DNA of 64,000 nucleotides from Streptococcus entericus DSM 14446 (GTDB taxonomy: Bacteria > Bacillota > Bacilli > Lactobacillales > Streptococcaceae): contig NZ_KB904183.1 of assembly GCF_000380025.1 (NCBI RefSeq), positions 33,344 to 97,343 of the forward strand, written 5' to 3'. The notes under the pieces are model-generated. The model did not search any database and was not told the DNA's origin. It worked only from the letters and a program-made list of their open reading frames with translations. The position numbers were made by a program, and so were the translations under genes. This document shows positions 1 to 7,215 of the stretch, one piece after another. Position 1 is the stretch's first letter. The number at the start of each line of letters is the position of its first letter.

Positions 1-1
1 A

Positions 2-115
2 GGTAAGAAGGGACTCCCTGCAACAGGCGATGCCCACACAGCTCTAGCCGCTGTCGGCGCAACAGCCCTCTTATCAGCCCTAGGCTTAGCCGGACTGAGA
101 AGACGAGCTAAATAA
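2..115 (+). CDS. C-terminus of an LPXTG cell-wall-anchored surface protein (partial)
   Basis: Only the last 37 codons lie in the window. They form a complete sortase sorting signal: an LPATG motif (codons at 14-28), a hydrophobic Ala/Leu-rich segment of about 20 residues, and a basic tail RRRAK before TAA. Sortase A would cleave between T and G and attach the protein to peptidoglycan. The function of the exposed part cannot be told because it lies off the left edge. A strong terminator follows directly. Confidence 0.85.
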   Translation, partial: GKKGLPATGDAHTALAAVGATALLSALGLAGLRRRAK

Positions 116-122
116 GCTAATA

Positions 123-157
123 AAAACTAGATTGGCCATGAGCCAGTCTAGTTTTTT
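123..157 (+). terminator. Rho-independent terminator of the LPXTG gene
   Basis: A 10-bp stem (CTAGATTGGC paired with GCCAGTCTAG, one G-U) with a 5-nt loop is flanked by an A-run upstream and six T downstream. It starts 8 nt after the stop codon. Confidence 0.85.
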
Positions 158-246
158 AGCAAATACACACTTAAGTTAGAAAACCTCAATTATGTTATAA
201 TAAAAAAAGATAGCTATTCAAAGCAGTCGTTTCAAAGGAGGATATT

Positions 247-753
247 GTGGACATTAGACTGGCTTTCCCAAGTGAAGTTAATCAAATCATGGAAATTATT
301 GGTGATGCGAGACGCCATATCGCTGGCTATGGGAGTGACCAATGGCAGGGTGCTTATCCTGACCGTGAGATCATTGTTGAGGATATCTTGCAAGGCTATG
401 GTCAAGTTGCTGTGGTAGACGGTCGAGTAGCAGCCTATGTTGCCATGATGGGTCATGAGCCAGCTTATGACTGTCTATTGACAGGGAGTTGGAGACAGCC
501 TGATAAAACTGATTATCTTACCTTTCATCGGATAGCGGTCGCGGAGACCTTTCGTGGGCAAGGAGTCATCTTGGCCCTCTTGGAAGGTTTGATGGAAGTC
601 CGTCAAACTAGGACATTTCGAGCGGATACTCACCCTGCCAATAAAGCGATGCAGCATATTTTTACCAAGCTAGGATTTCAGCAGGTAGGGATTGCTCAGT
701 TACCAGATGGTGAGCGGTTGGCTTACGAAAAGGTAGCTTCAGAAAAAGGTTGA
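247..753 (+). CDS. GNAT family N-acetyltransferase
   Basis: The 168-residue protein has the single-domain GNAT size. The acetyl-CoA pyrophosphate-binding motif is visible at about residues 94-115 (RIAVAETFRGQGV, with the RGQG turn), followed by a C-terminal region with TNKAMQHIFTKLGF-type spacing (ADTHPANKAMQHIFTKLGF). The substrate cannot be deduced. The start is GTG at 247, chosen because AAAGGAGGA ends 4-5 nt upstream; no ATG is better placed. It appears monocistronic. Confidence 0.85.
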   Translation: MDIRLAFPSEVNQIMEIIGDARRHIAGYGSDQWQGAYPDREIIVEDILQGYGQVAVVDGRVAAYVAMMGHEPAYDCLLTGSWRQPDKTDYLTFHRIAVAETFRGQGVILALLEGLMEVRQTRTFRADTHPANKAMQHIFTKLGFQQVGIAQLPDGERLAYEKVASEKG

Positions 754-1007
754 TGGTCTTTGCCTGTGGCTGATCAATTTGACCAGTATAACGATTTTTT
801 GGCATAGTTACAATTCATTAGATTTAGACTAGAGTAAATAAATTTCTGGACAGATAAGCAGAGTGGCGGTTTACTATACAAGTGTTCAATCACAAACTTC
901 CAGCAGGAAGTTGCCCTATCGGCAATGGCAGTCCTGAACGGTGACTTTAGCGTTGACTTACCCACAAGATAGCTTCTTGTCTATTTGAATGACGGAGGCT
1001 ATTTTGC
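754..1007. other. Intergenic region with hairpins, no convincing gene
   Basis: This gap of about 250 bp carries short inverted repeats such as ACTTCC-AGCA-GGAAGT (near 896-912) and ACAAG...CTTGT (near 964-980). A 63-codon minus-strand frame (774-965) is open, but it has no clear ribosome binding site and reads like repeat-derived sequence. I see no family match and treat it as noncoding. Confidence 0.4.
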
Positions 1008-1013
1008 TATAAT
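1008..1013 (+). promoter_or_regulatory. -10 box for the DUF6440-ogt-arsC-like group
   Basis: TGC-TATAAT, an extended -10, lies about 28 nt upstream of the DUF6440 start. No good -35 is visible, as expected for an extended -10 promoter. Confidence 0.6.
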
Positions 1014-1040
1014 GAAGAAAATAAGAAAAGGAGCAGACAG

Positions 1041-1277
1041 ATGTTTTTTGAAGAAGCAGATAAAAAAGAGCGTAAGCGTGCAGAGAAAGAAGCAAGCAAG
1101 AAGGCTAAAGAAGGCCTTCGGGAACGATTTGAAGTCACTTACTTTACAGTGCCTAGTGATGGCTTGAGAACGTATAGTTTGTTGCTGGATAAGGAGACAG
1201 GCGTAGAGTATCTGTCAAATGGACATGGGCTGACGCCGCTTTTGAACGCAGAAGGCAAGCCAAAGGTGCGCCAGTGA
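1041..1277 (+). CDS. DUF6440-like small protein
   Basis: This 78-aa protein begins with a very charged Lys/Glu helix (residues about 3-28). A compact region follows with FEVTYFTV, LLLDKETGVEYL and GLTPLLNAEGKP, the pattern of the DUF6440 family, whose function is unknown. AAGGAG precedes the ATG by 8 nt. Its stop overlaps the GTG start of ogt (GTGA), so the two are translationally coupled. Confidence 0.7.
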   Translation: MFFEEADKKERKRAEKEASKKAKEGLRERFEVTYFTVPSDGLRTYSLLLDKETGVEYLSNGHGLTPLLNAEGKPKVRQ

Positions 1278-1768
1278 CTTTCATCAGAGCTTGCTATATA
1301 TCTCCCATCGGCGAACTTTCCTTGGTAGCTGATGAGACAGGCTTGGTCGGTGCTTGGTTTCTGGGGCAAGCTCACTTTGAACGAGGGTTAAAAGAGCCTG
1401 TGGAAATGGGAGATTCTGTCATCCTTCAGCGGTCAGTGGAGTGGCTGGAGAGCTACTTTGCAGGTGAGGCGCCAAAAGTAGCTGTTCCCTTATCTCCTCA
1501 AGGCACTGCTTTTCAACAGCGGGTTTGGTCGGAGTTGGCAACCATTCCCTACGGACAGACCTGTACGTATAAGGCCTTAGCAGACCGCCTGCAATGCCGC
1601 TCTAGCCAAGCTGTTGGTGGAGCAGTTGGGAAAAATCCTCTGTCCATCTTTATTCCCTGTCACCGTGTATTAGGAAGTGATGGGAGTTTGACGGGTTACG
1701 CAGGAGGCTTGGAGCGAAAAAGTTGGCTGTTGGCACATGAAGAAAGTCTCTCCAAATCAACTGATTAG
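1274..1768 (+). CDS. ogt: Methylated-DNA--protein-cysteine S-methyltransferase
   Basis: Suicide repair protein that transfers the alkyl group from O6-alkylguanine in DNA to its own cysteine. The active-site motif IPCHRV is present with Cys at about residue 129. The helix-turn-helix and recognition region (FQQRVWSELATIPYGQTCTYKALA) precedes it, and the C-terminal GYAGG turn follows. Its 164 aa is normal for the single-domain Ogt type. It begins with GTG overlapping the previous stop by 4 nt. There is no Ada-type N-terminal regulator domain. Confidence 0.93.
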   Translation: MTFIRACYISPIGELSLVADETGLVGAWFLGQAHFERGLKEPVEMGDSVILQRSVEWLESYFAGEAPKVAVPLSPQGTAFQQRVWSELATIPYGQTCTYKALADRLQCRSSQAVGGAVGKNPLSIFIPCHRVLGSDGSLTGYAGGLERKSWLLAHEESLSKSTD

Positions 1769-1799
1769 CTCTGCTATGAGACAAAAGAAAGGAAATATC

Positions 1800-2159
1800 A
1801 TGACCTATCTCTACTATGAATACCCTAAATGCAGTACCTGTAAGGCTGCTAAGAAAGAGTTGACCCAGCTTGGTGTGGCGTTTGAAGCCATTGACATCAA
1901 GGAGACACCTCCGACAGCAAGCCAGCTCAAGGAATGGATGGCAGCGACTGGATTGGAGCTAAAGAAATACTTTAATACCTCTGGCAACAGTTACCGTGCC
2001 TTGGGGCTCAAAGACCGTTTTGACAGTCTGACAGAGGAAGAAGCCTTGGATTTGCTAGCGGCAGATGGCATGTTGATCAAGCGACCACTCCTCATCAAGG
2101 ATGGGAAAATCCTGCAAATCGGCTACAAAACACCTTATGAAGAATTGGGGGTGCAGTAA
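1800..2159 (+). CDS. ArsC/Spx/MgsR family thioredoxin-fold protein
   Basis: This 119-aa protein starts with a thioredoxin-like fold carrying CSTC (Cys11 and Cys14) and ends with IKRPLLI and IGYKTPYEEL, the C-terminal signature of the ArsC/YffB/MgsR group. Members are either glutaredoxin-dependent reductases or Spx-like regulators that bind RNA polymerase. The CxxC pair fits a redox-controlled Spx/MgsR-like protein, but which one it is cannot be decided from sequence. The ATG at 1800 was preferred to an upstream in-frame ATG inside ogt because AAAGGAAA lies just before it. Confidence 0.82.
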   Translation: MTYLYYEYPKCSTCKAAKKELTQLGVAFEAIDIKETPPTASQLKEWMAATGLELKKYFNTSGNSYRALGLKDRFDSLTEEEALDLLAADGMLIKRPLLIKDGKILQIGYKTPYEELGVQ

Positions 2160-2160
2160 G

Positions 2161-2520
2161 ATGAGCCGTATCTACCAGATGAGTTTTGCTTCGGTCTACC
2201 AAGCCTTGGTCAACAAGGTGGAGCGAAAAGGCCATGCAGGTGCTGATGTCGCCCGAGTTACCACTTGGTTGACAGGCTACAGCATAGAAGAAGTGAGCGA
2301 TTTTCGTCAATCAGAAGTAACCTTTGGTGATTTCTTTAGACAGGCTCCTGCCTACCATCCAGATCGCACTTTGATTACTGGCAAGATTTGTGGGGTGCAG
2401 ATTGAGGAGATTACAGATCCTCTTATGCAGGAAATCCGCCGTTTGGACAAGTTGGTGGACTGGTTGGCCAAGGGAAAAACGGTGGAAGAAACATTGGCTA
2501 AGTACACCGCCGAAAAATAA
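2161..2520 (+). CDS. DUF2200 family protein
   Basis: The 119-residue protein matches the DUF2200 pattern: an N-terminal IYQMSFASVYQALVNKVERKG, a central WLTGY, and a conserved TGKICGVQIEEITDPLMQEIRRLDKLVDWLAKGK block. Its role is unknown; the fold is probably alpha-helical and cytoplasmic. It starts one base after the stop of the ArsC-like gene, so it is the last member of the DUF6440-ogt-arsC-like-DUF2200 run. A repeat element follows immediately. Confidence 0.85.
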   Translation: MSRIYQMSFASVYQALVNKVERKGHAGADVARVTTWLTGYSIEEVSDFRQSEVTFGDFFRQAPAYHPDRTLITGKICGVQIEEITDPLMQEIRRLDKLVDWLAKGKTVEETLAKYTAEK

Positions 2521-2763
2521 AAATTGAGAGCGGGACAAAAATCGGTCATTCGTCAGAATTCGATGAGTCGTTAGCCCACCTCCGCATAGCTCAAACAGTC
2601 AGGGAAGTGACTGTTTGAGGTTGGAAATTTGGGAAAGACATTTCCCTCATTAGGGCTGTAAAAACTGATAAAATCAGCAAATTAGAGCCCACTCGACCAT
2701 TGCGCCTTGCTTGAAAATTAAAAATTACTTGAGAGGTTAGGACTTTTGTCCCAACCTCAATTT
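2521..2763. repeat. MITE-like element with terminal inverted repeats
   Basis: The ends are an imperfect inverted repeat of about 23 nt: left AAATTGAGAGCGGGACAAAA (2521-2540) against right TTTTGTCCCAACCTCAATTT (2744-2763). Inside is a perfect 12-bp hairpin (2590-2601 with 2608-2619). The right end itself folds (GAGGTT..GGAC-TTTT-GTCC..AACCTC). There is no ORF, so it could only move with a transposase supplied elsewhere. Flanking target duplications are not clear. Confidence 0.6.
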
Positions 2764-2827
2764 ATTTATACTTGAAAAGTAATCCTGCTAGAGCAACTAA
2801 GGCTCTTGGTTGAAGGCTCGCATTTTA

Positions 2828-2848
2828 GTTATAGCTAAAAACTATAAC
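2828..2848. promoter_or_regulatory. MET-box-like operator (MtaR/MetR site)
   Basis: GTTATAG-CTAAAAA-CTATAAC is a 7-bp perfect inverted repeat. It matches the TATAGTT-AACTATA palindrome known for LysR-type methionine regulators (MtaR/MetR) in streptococci. It lies 44 bp upstream of the -10 box of the methionine operon, and the -35 there is poor, so an activator role is likely. Confidence 0.75.
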
Positions 2849-2892
2849 CAGCTCCATAAAAAGACTATTATGCAAACTATTTTTTGTCTGTT

Positions 2893-2898
2893 ATAATA
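2893..2898 (+). promoter_or_regulatory. -10 box of the methionine operon
   Basis: TATAAT preceded by GT, 38 bp upstream of the first methyltransferase start. The corresponding -35 (TGCAAA region) is weak. Confidence 0.7.
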
Positions 2899-2936
2899 AA
2901 TTCATCTTAAACATTAACCAAAAAGGGAGAGATGAA

Positions 2937-4064
2937 ATGGTAAAAAAATACTTTGAACATGTTGGTAGTTTTTTGCGACCGGAGGCGTTGAGAGTAGCTC
3001 GCGAAGAGTTTACAGCAGGTAAAATTTCTGCTGAGGAGCTTACAGCGATTGAAGATAAGGCCATCACAGAACTTGTCGATAAGCAGATTTCGGCTGGCTT
3101 GGAAAAAGTCACAGACGGTGAGTTCCGTCGTCTTTACTGGCACTTGGATTTTTTCTGGGGGTTTAATGGTATCGACCATATCCAGGCAGCCGAGGGCTAT
3201 AAGTTCCATGACGAGACGACCAAGGCTGACTCGGCCATCCTTTCTGGGAAAATCACCGGGCACAACCATCCGTTTGTTGAGCACTACAAATTTCTGGCTC
3301 AGCTGGTTGAGGGACGAGGTGTCGAAGCCAAATACACCATTCCAGCTCCTTCTCAGTTCTATTTTGAGTTGATTCGTGATGCTGAGCATGTGGCCAAGTT
3401 ACAAGAGATTTACCCTGATGTTGAGGAGTTGCGTCGAGATATCCAGGCAGCTTACTTACAAGTGATCAATGATTTGGTTGCAGCTGGTCTCAAGACGTTG
3501 CAGGTCGATGACTGCACCTGGGGTGTCTTGGTTGATGACAACTTTTTGACGGCTTGGGGTGCCCTTCAAGGACAAACAAAGGATGAGGTGCGTGAGAGCC
3601 TTGCTCAGCTATTTTTAACCCTTAATAATGACGTCTATGAGCATGTGCCGGCTGGGCTTTTGGTCAATACCCATGTGTGCCGTGGAAATTACCACTCAAC
3701 CTGGGCTTCTCAAGGTGGCTACAATCCAATTGCTAAGGAACTTTTTGCGGACGAAGCAGCAAAGACCTACTTCCTTGAGTTCGACAACGAACGCTCTGGT
3801 GGATTTGAGCCACTGGCAGAGTTCAAAGACCCTGACAAGGTTGCGGTATTGGGGTTGATTACTTCAAAATTCCCAGAATTAGAAGACAAGGCAGCGCTCA
3901 TTGCGCGTATCAAGGAAGCTAGTCAATATATCCCGCTGGAGCAGCTCTGGATTTCTACCCAGTGTGGCTTTGCCTCAACGGAAGAGGGCAATATTTTGAC
4001 TGATGAGGATCAGTGGAACAAGCTCAAACTGGTCAAAGAGGTTATTGACGAGGTTTGGGGATAG
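2937..4064 (+). CDS. Core MetE-type (cobalamin-independent family) homocysteine methyltransferase, copy 1
   Basis: This 375-aa enzyme corresponds only to the C-terminal catalytic half of MetE, as in Bacillus YxjG/YxjH. The probable Zn/homocysteine ligands are visible: His246 and Cys248 in NTHVCRGN, Glu281 in YFLEFDNERSGGFEPL, and Cys343 in QCGFAS. It would methylate homocysteine to methionine in the cytosol. The N-terminal MetE domain that helps bind polyglutamylated methyl-THF is missing, so the methyl donor is uncertain. An AAGGGAGAG ribosome binding site precedes the ATG. It is the first gene of a four-gene run behind a MET-box. The next gene is a close paralogue. Confidence 0.88.
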   Translation: MVKKYFEHVGSFLRPEALRVAREEFTAGKISAEELTAIEDKAITELVDKQISAGLEKVTDGEFRRLYWHLDFFWGFNGIDHIQAAEGYKFHDETTKADSAILSGKITGHNHPFVEHYKFLAQLVEGRGVEAKYTIPAPSQFYFELIRDAEHVAKLQEIYPDVEELRRDIQAAYLQVINDLVAAGLKTLQVDDCTWGVLVDDNFLTAWGALQGQTKDEVRESLAQLFLTLNNDVYEHVPAGLLVNTHVCRGNYHSTWASQGGYNPIAKELFADEAAKTYFLEFDNERSGGFEPLAEFKDPDKVAVLGLITSKFPELEDKAALIARIKEASQYIPLEQLWISTQCGFASTEEGNILTDEDQWNKLKLVKEVIDEVWG

Positions 4065-4081
4065 GACAGGAGGAATTACAG

Positions 4082-5194
4082 ATGACAAAAAAATATTTTG
4101 AGCACGTTGGGAGCTTTTTGCGTCCTGAAGAATTAAAAATAGCTAGAGCCCAGTTTGCCGCGGGCGAAATCAGTCAAGAAGAGCTGACGGCTATAGAGGA
4201 TCGTTTAATTACTGAGTTGGTCGATAAGCAGGTGGCGGTCGGTCTTGAGAAAATCACGGATGGCGAATTCCGTCGTGCCAACTGGCATGTGGATTTCTTC
4301 TGGGGATTTGAGGGCATTGAGCGGTCTCAGTACGGTGAGGGGTTACATTTTGCTGGTGTCGAGACCAATGACGACTCGGCGATTGTCACTGGTAAAATCA
4401 GCTTTAACAAAGCAACTCATCCCTTTATCCAACACTACCGCTTTATCAAACAGCTCGCTGATGAACGAGGAGTAGAGGCTAAGCTGACTATTCCAGCCCC
4501 AGCCCAGTGTTTGATTGAATTGCAGCGCGGTAGCAATCTCGAGAAGGCTTTAGCAGTTTACCCCAACCCAGCTGATCTAGCACAGGACTTAGCAGCGGCT
4601 TATCGTCAGGCTATTCTAGCTTTTTATGACGAAGGGGCTCGGACCATTCAGTTGGATGATTGTACTTGGGGAGCTATCATGGACGATGCCTTCTTCCAGT
4701 CGGTCATTAAAGGCGTGGACAAAGATTTCTTGAGAGAGAATTTCTTGCGAATCAATAATGCCGCCATCGTTGACCTGCCAGAAGACCTGCAAATCAATAC
4801 TCACGTGTGCCGAGGCAATTACCAATCCACCTATCTGACGTCTGGCTCTTATACCCCAGTAGCGGAAACCCTCTTTGGTCGTGAAAATGCGACAGCCTAT
4901 TTCCTAGAGTATGACAACGACCGTTCTGGTGGCTTTGAACCGCTAGCAGAGTTCAAAAACCCTGACAAGGTGGCTGTCCTAGGTCTTGTAACGACTAAGG
5001 ACGGCAAACTGGAAGACAAAGAGCAGTTGATTGCCCGCATCAAGGAAGCTAGTCAACATATCCCGTTGGAACAGCTCTGGTTGGCAACCCAATGTGGCTT
5101 TGCCTCAACAGAAGAAGGAAACATTTTGACTGATGAGGACCAGTGGAACAAGCTGAAACTGGTCAAAGAGGTCATTGATGAGGTTTGGGGCTAA
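4082..5194 (+). CDS. Core MetE-type homocysteine methyltransferase, copy 2
   Basis: This 370-aa paralogue is nearly collinear with the preceding gene and shares its start (KKYFEHVGSFLRPE) and long stretches at the C-terminus, so it is a tandem duplication. HVCRGN, YFLEYDNDRSGGFEPL and QCGFAS retain the metal ligands. The middle regions (substrate-facing loops, about residues 75-190) differ more, which suggests different donor or acceptor preference. The ATG at 4082 follows AGGAGG with about 8 nt spacing; an upstream TTG/ATG extension was not used. Its TAA overlaps the ATG of the transporter gene. Confidence 0.87.
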   Translation: MTKKYFEHVGSFLRPEELKIARAQFAAGEISQEELTAIEDRLITELVDKQVAVGLEKITDGEFRRANWHVDFFWGFEGIERSQYGEGLHFAGVETNDDSAIVTGKISFNKATHPFIQHYRFIKQLADERGVEAKLTIPAPAQCLIELQRGSNLEKALAVYPNPADLAQDLAAAYRQAILAFYDEGARTIQLDDCTWGAIMDDAFFQSVIKGVDKDFLRENFLRINNAAIVDLPEDLQINTHVCRGNYQSTYLTSGSYTPVAETLFGRENATAYFLEYDNDRSGGFEPLAEFKNPDKVAVLGLVTTKDGKLEDKEQLIARIKEASQHIPLEQLWLATQCGFASTEEGNILTDEDQWNKLKLVKEVIDEVWG

Positions 5195-5700
5195 TGAATA
5201 CCCGTCGTCTGGCTCAAATTGCTTTACTATCAGCCCTTAGCGTAGCGCTTCGCTACGCTTTTGGCGCTTTTCCAAACATCAAACCAATCACCGCCATATT
5301 TCTCGTCCTATCCATTACCCTAGTTCTAGCAGATAGCCTGATGGTGATGGCATTGACCATGGTAGTCACCTCCTTTATCTTTGGTTTTGGTCCTTGGGTG
5401 CTCTGGCAGCTACTGGCCTACGGGGTGGTTCTATTTTTGTGGAAAATGCTGTGCTACCCCTTAACAAAGTCCTTAAAATCTGCTACAATAAGAGGAGTTG
5501 CCCAATCAGTTCTGGCTGGGCTGATGGGGATTTTATACGGTCTGGTGATTGATAGTGTGTCTGCCTTGTTCTACCAAATGCCAATCTGGGCTTATCTGCT
5601 CAACGGTATTAGTTTTAACCTGGCGCATGCGATCTCAACAGCCTTATTTTATCCGATTATTGTTACTATTTTTGCTCGACTAGAGCAACTAACCCACTAA
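5194..5700 (+). CDS. ECF transporter substrate-binding (S) component
   Basis: This 168-aa hydrophobic protein has about five to six predicted membrane helices. The N-terminus MNTRRLAQIALLSALSVALR is the usual S-component start, where a helical LSAL segment docks to the EcfT subunit. S components bind a vitamin or micronutrient and share a common EcfA/A'/T energizing module encoded elsewhere. The ATG overlaps the stop of the methyltransferase (TAATG), so it is co-translated with it. The ligand is not determinable from sequence; operon context suggests a methionine-cycle compound or corrinoid. Confidence 0.82.
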   Translation: MNTRRLAQIALLSALSVALRYAFGAFPNIKPITAIFLVLSITLVLADSLMVMALTMVVTSFIFGFGPWVLWQLLAYGVVLFLWKMLCYPLTKSLKSATIRGVAQSVLAGLMGILYGLVIDSVSALFYQMPIWAYLLNGISFNLAHAISTALFYPIIVTIFARLEQLTH

Positions 5701-5712
5701 AGGAGACCTCCC

Positions 5713-6102
5713 ATGAGAAAACGACTATCATCTATCTTTGCCTTGATGGCAGTGCTCAGTGTGACAGGCTGTGCAGCTGTGCGATTGGAACAAGAAAAAA
5801 CGACACCAGCAACAAGTCAGGTGTCAGAACAAATGGTACAGCTGGTCGTGAAGACTGGCGAAACACAGACAGAACAATCGGTGCCACTCAAAGAGGGCGA
5901 GACAGTACTTGACCTCTTGAAAGCTCATCACGATGTTGAAGAAACCGATGGCTTTGTTACGGCCATTGACGGTGTTAAGCAAGACGAGGCTGCTAAACTT
6001 TACTGGATGTACAAGGTCAACGATGTGATGGCAGATAAATCTGCGGCAGAGCTGACACCAAACGCCGGGGATGTGATTGAATTTTACCAAGAAAAATTTT
6101 AA
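5713..6102 (+). CDS. DUF4430 (transcobalamin C-terminal-like) lipoprotein
   Basis: This 129-aa protein has a lipoprotein signal peptide with lipobox VTGC (Cys20). A short Thr/Ser/Gln linker follows, then one domain of about 85 residues. The domain reads LKEGETVLDLLKAH, then LYWMYKVNDVMAD, then LTPNAGDVIEFYQEKF, the pattern of DUF4430, which is related to the C-terminal domain of transcobalamin and intrinsic factor. It would sit on the outer face of the membrane, probably presenting ligand to the adjacent ECF S component. A terminator follows 8 nt after the stop, closing the operon. Confidence 0.8.
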   Translation: MRKRLSSIFALMAVLSVTGCAAVRLEQEKTTPATSQVSEQMVQLVVKTGETQTEQSVPLKEGETVLDLLKAHHDVEETDGFVTAIDGVKQDEAAKLYWMYKVNDVMADKSAAELTPNAGDVIEFYQEKF

Positions 6103-6110
6103 ATCGTTTT

Positions 6111-6138
6111 ATCGCACCCGATCGGTGCGATTTTTTTA
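6111..6138 (+). terminator. Terminator of the methionine operon
   Basis: ATCGCACC and GGTGCGAT form an 8-bp stem with loop CGATC, followed by seven T. Confidence 0.9.
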
Positions 6139-6163
6139 AGGTTGTGTAATACTTGACGAAATA

Positions 6164-6206
6164 AAGAGCCCAGCTTCCTTCTAAACAGTTGGGAAGCGGG
6201 CTTTAA
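6164..6206 (-). terminator. Terminator of yaaA
   Basis: A stem of about 11 bp with one bulge (AGCCC-GCTTCC type) lies downstream of the minus-strand yaaA gene; the U-tract is short and mixed. Confidence 0.6.
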
Positions 6207-6245
6207 AAGACAGTTAGCTAACTGATTAGCGTGGTTTTTTCATGT

Positions 6246-6959
6246 TCAGTCCACTTTTCTCACAAAAACGAGCTGTTGAGGATTGGAAAGTTCTTCTCTA
6301 TAGTTGAACTGTTCGAAGCTTAGCTTTTTAAGTTGTTTAAGGGTGTTGACGTTTTTTTGTTGAGCTTGCTTGAGGAGAAGACCACGTCCTTTTTTGGAAA
6401 TGGTAGAATGCGTTTTGAGCTGTCCAGCTTTTTCCTCATGGAAGAGCACTCTGACAAAACGCTCTTGAACAGTCGGTGAAAAGACTGTTTCAAACTCGCT
6501 TGAGAGGAGAGAAATCAAGAGGTCTTCGCCGCTGACAGCTTGGTCATAGAGTGGGCGCCAATAGGTTTTGAGGGAGTGACCGTCAATCTTGAGGTGCTGT
6601 TGGAAATCTAATCGATGCTCTGCGATGGGGAAAGTCGCCCCAATAACCCCATAGAGGGCGCTGGTGATAAGGACATGTTCTGCTAGGTAGTCAAGGTTCT
6701 CGCGATCAATTTGGCGGTACATGAGACCGTTGAAAAGCTGAATGGCTGGGTAGGACGATGCGGTGCCAGCTAGTAGATCCTGCCAACGTTGCCATTCTTT
6801 TTGGGCAGCAGCAGGGCTAATCTTGTAAAAAGCAGTCAGCTGGTCAGCTGACAGGCAAGAGACGGCAGCCAGGATAGCTTGGCTTTGTTCTGATAACTGT
6901 TGGGCTGGGATAGAGCCAGGATCGGCCATTTCCTTGGCAGTTGGTATTAAAAACTTCAT
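6246..6959 (-). CDS. yaaA: Peroxide stress protein YaaA (UPF0246)
   Basis: This 237-aa protein has the YaaA start KFLIPTAKEM, the central QLFNGLMYRQID and ALYGVIGATFPIAEHRLDFQ, and the terminal KKGRGLLLKQAQQ block. In E. coli YaaA limits intracellular Fe(II) and protects DNA from Fenton chemistry during H2O2 stress, which suits a peroxide-producing lactic bacterium. The start at 6959 was chosen because it matches the family N-terminus; the ribosome binding site there is weak (AGAG). An in-frame upstream ATG would add 51 residues with no family resemblance. DnaA-box-like sequences lie upstream (7082-7103). Confidence 0.88.
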   Translation of the reverse strand: MKFLIPTAKEMADPGSIPAQQLSEQSQAILAAVSCLSADQLTAFYKISPAAAQKEWQRWQDLLAGTASSYPAIQLFNGLMYRQIDRENLDYLAEHVLITSALYGVIGATFPIAEHRLDFQQHLKIDGHSLKTYWRPLYDQAVSGEDLLISLLSSEFETVFSPTVQERFVRVLFHEEKAGQLKTHSTISKKGRGLLLKQAQQKNVNTLKQLKKLSFEQFNYREELSNPQQLVFVRKVD

Positions 6960-7035
6960 AGCTCTATTGTAAAAGGAAGACTGGCATTTGTCAAAGCCCA
7001 GGGATAGATTGAGCGATAGCCGACAAGGGGGCAAT

Positions 7036-7103
7036 TGTACACCTGTAAACCTGTACACCACTAAGATGAGTTTTCCAAAGCTTATCCACAAACCTGTGGA
7101 CAA
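7036..7103. promoter_or_regulatory. Three 8-mer direct repeats and an inverted pair of DnaA-type boxes
   Basis: TGTACACC, TGTAAACC and TGTACACC stand head to tail at 7036-7059. A perfect DnaA box TTATCCACA (7082-7090) is followed 4 bp later by its near inverse TGTGGACAA (7095-7103). The cluster lies 75-145 bp upstream of the minus-strand yaaA start. DnaA binding is an inference from the consensus TTATNCACA. Confidence 0.5.
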
Positions 7104-7174
7104 CTTGTGCAAAAAGAGTGGAAAAGTCTTTCTTTATCCCCTAGAAAAGCAGATTTTCAAAGACATTTCCCACA

Positions 7175-7215
7175 AGAATAAAAGTTTCCCACAACCTGTG
7201 GGAAACTTTTATTCT
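7175..7215 (-). terminator. Terminator overlapping the stop of the VOC dioxygenase gene
   Basis: A perfect 19-bp inverted repeat (7175-7193 with 7197-7215, loop ACC) includes the last codons of the minus-strand gene. Its U-rich 3' arm would act as the tract. The palindrome is unusually long and perfect. Confidence 0.7.

Noticed and set aside
774-965. 63-codon minus-strand frame starting MGKSTLKSPF
   Set aside because: No ribosome binding site and hairpin-rich DNA; more likely repeat-derived.
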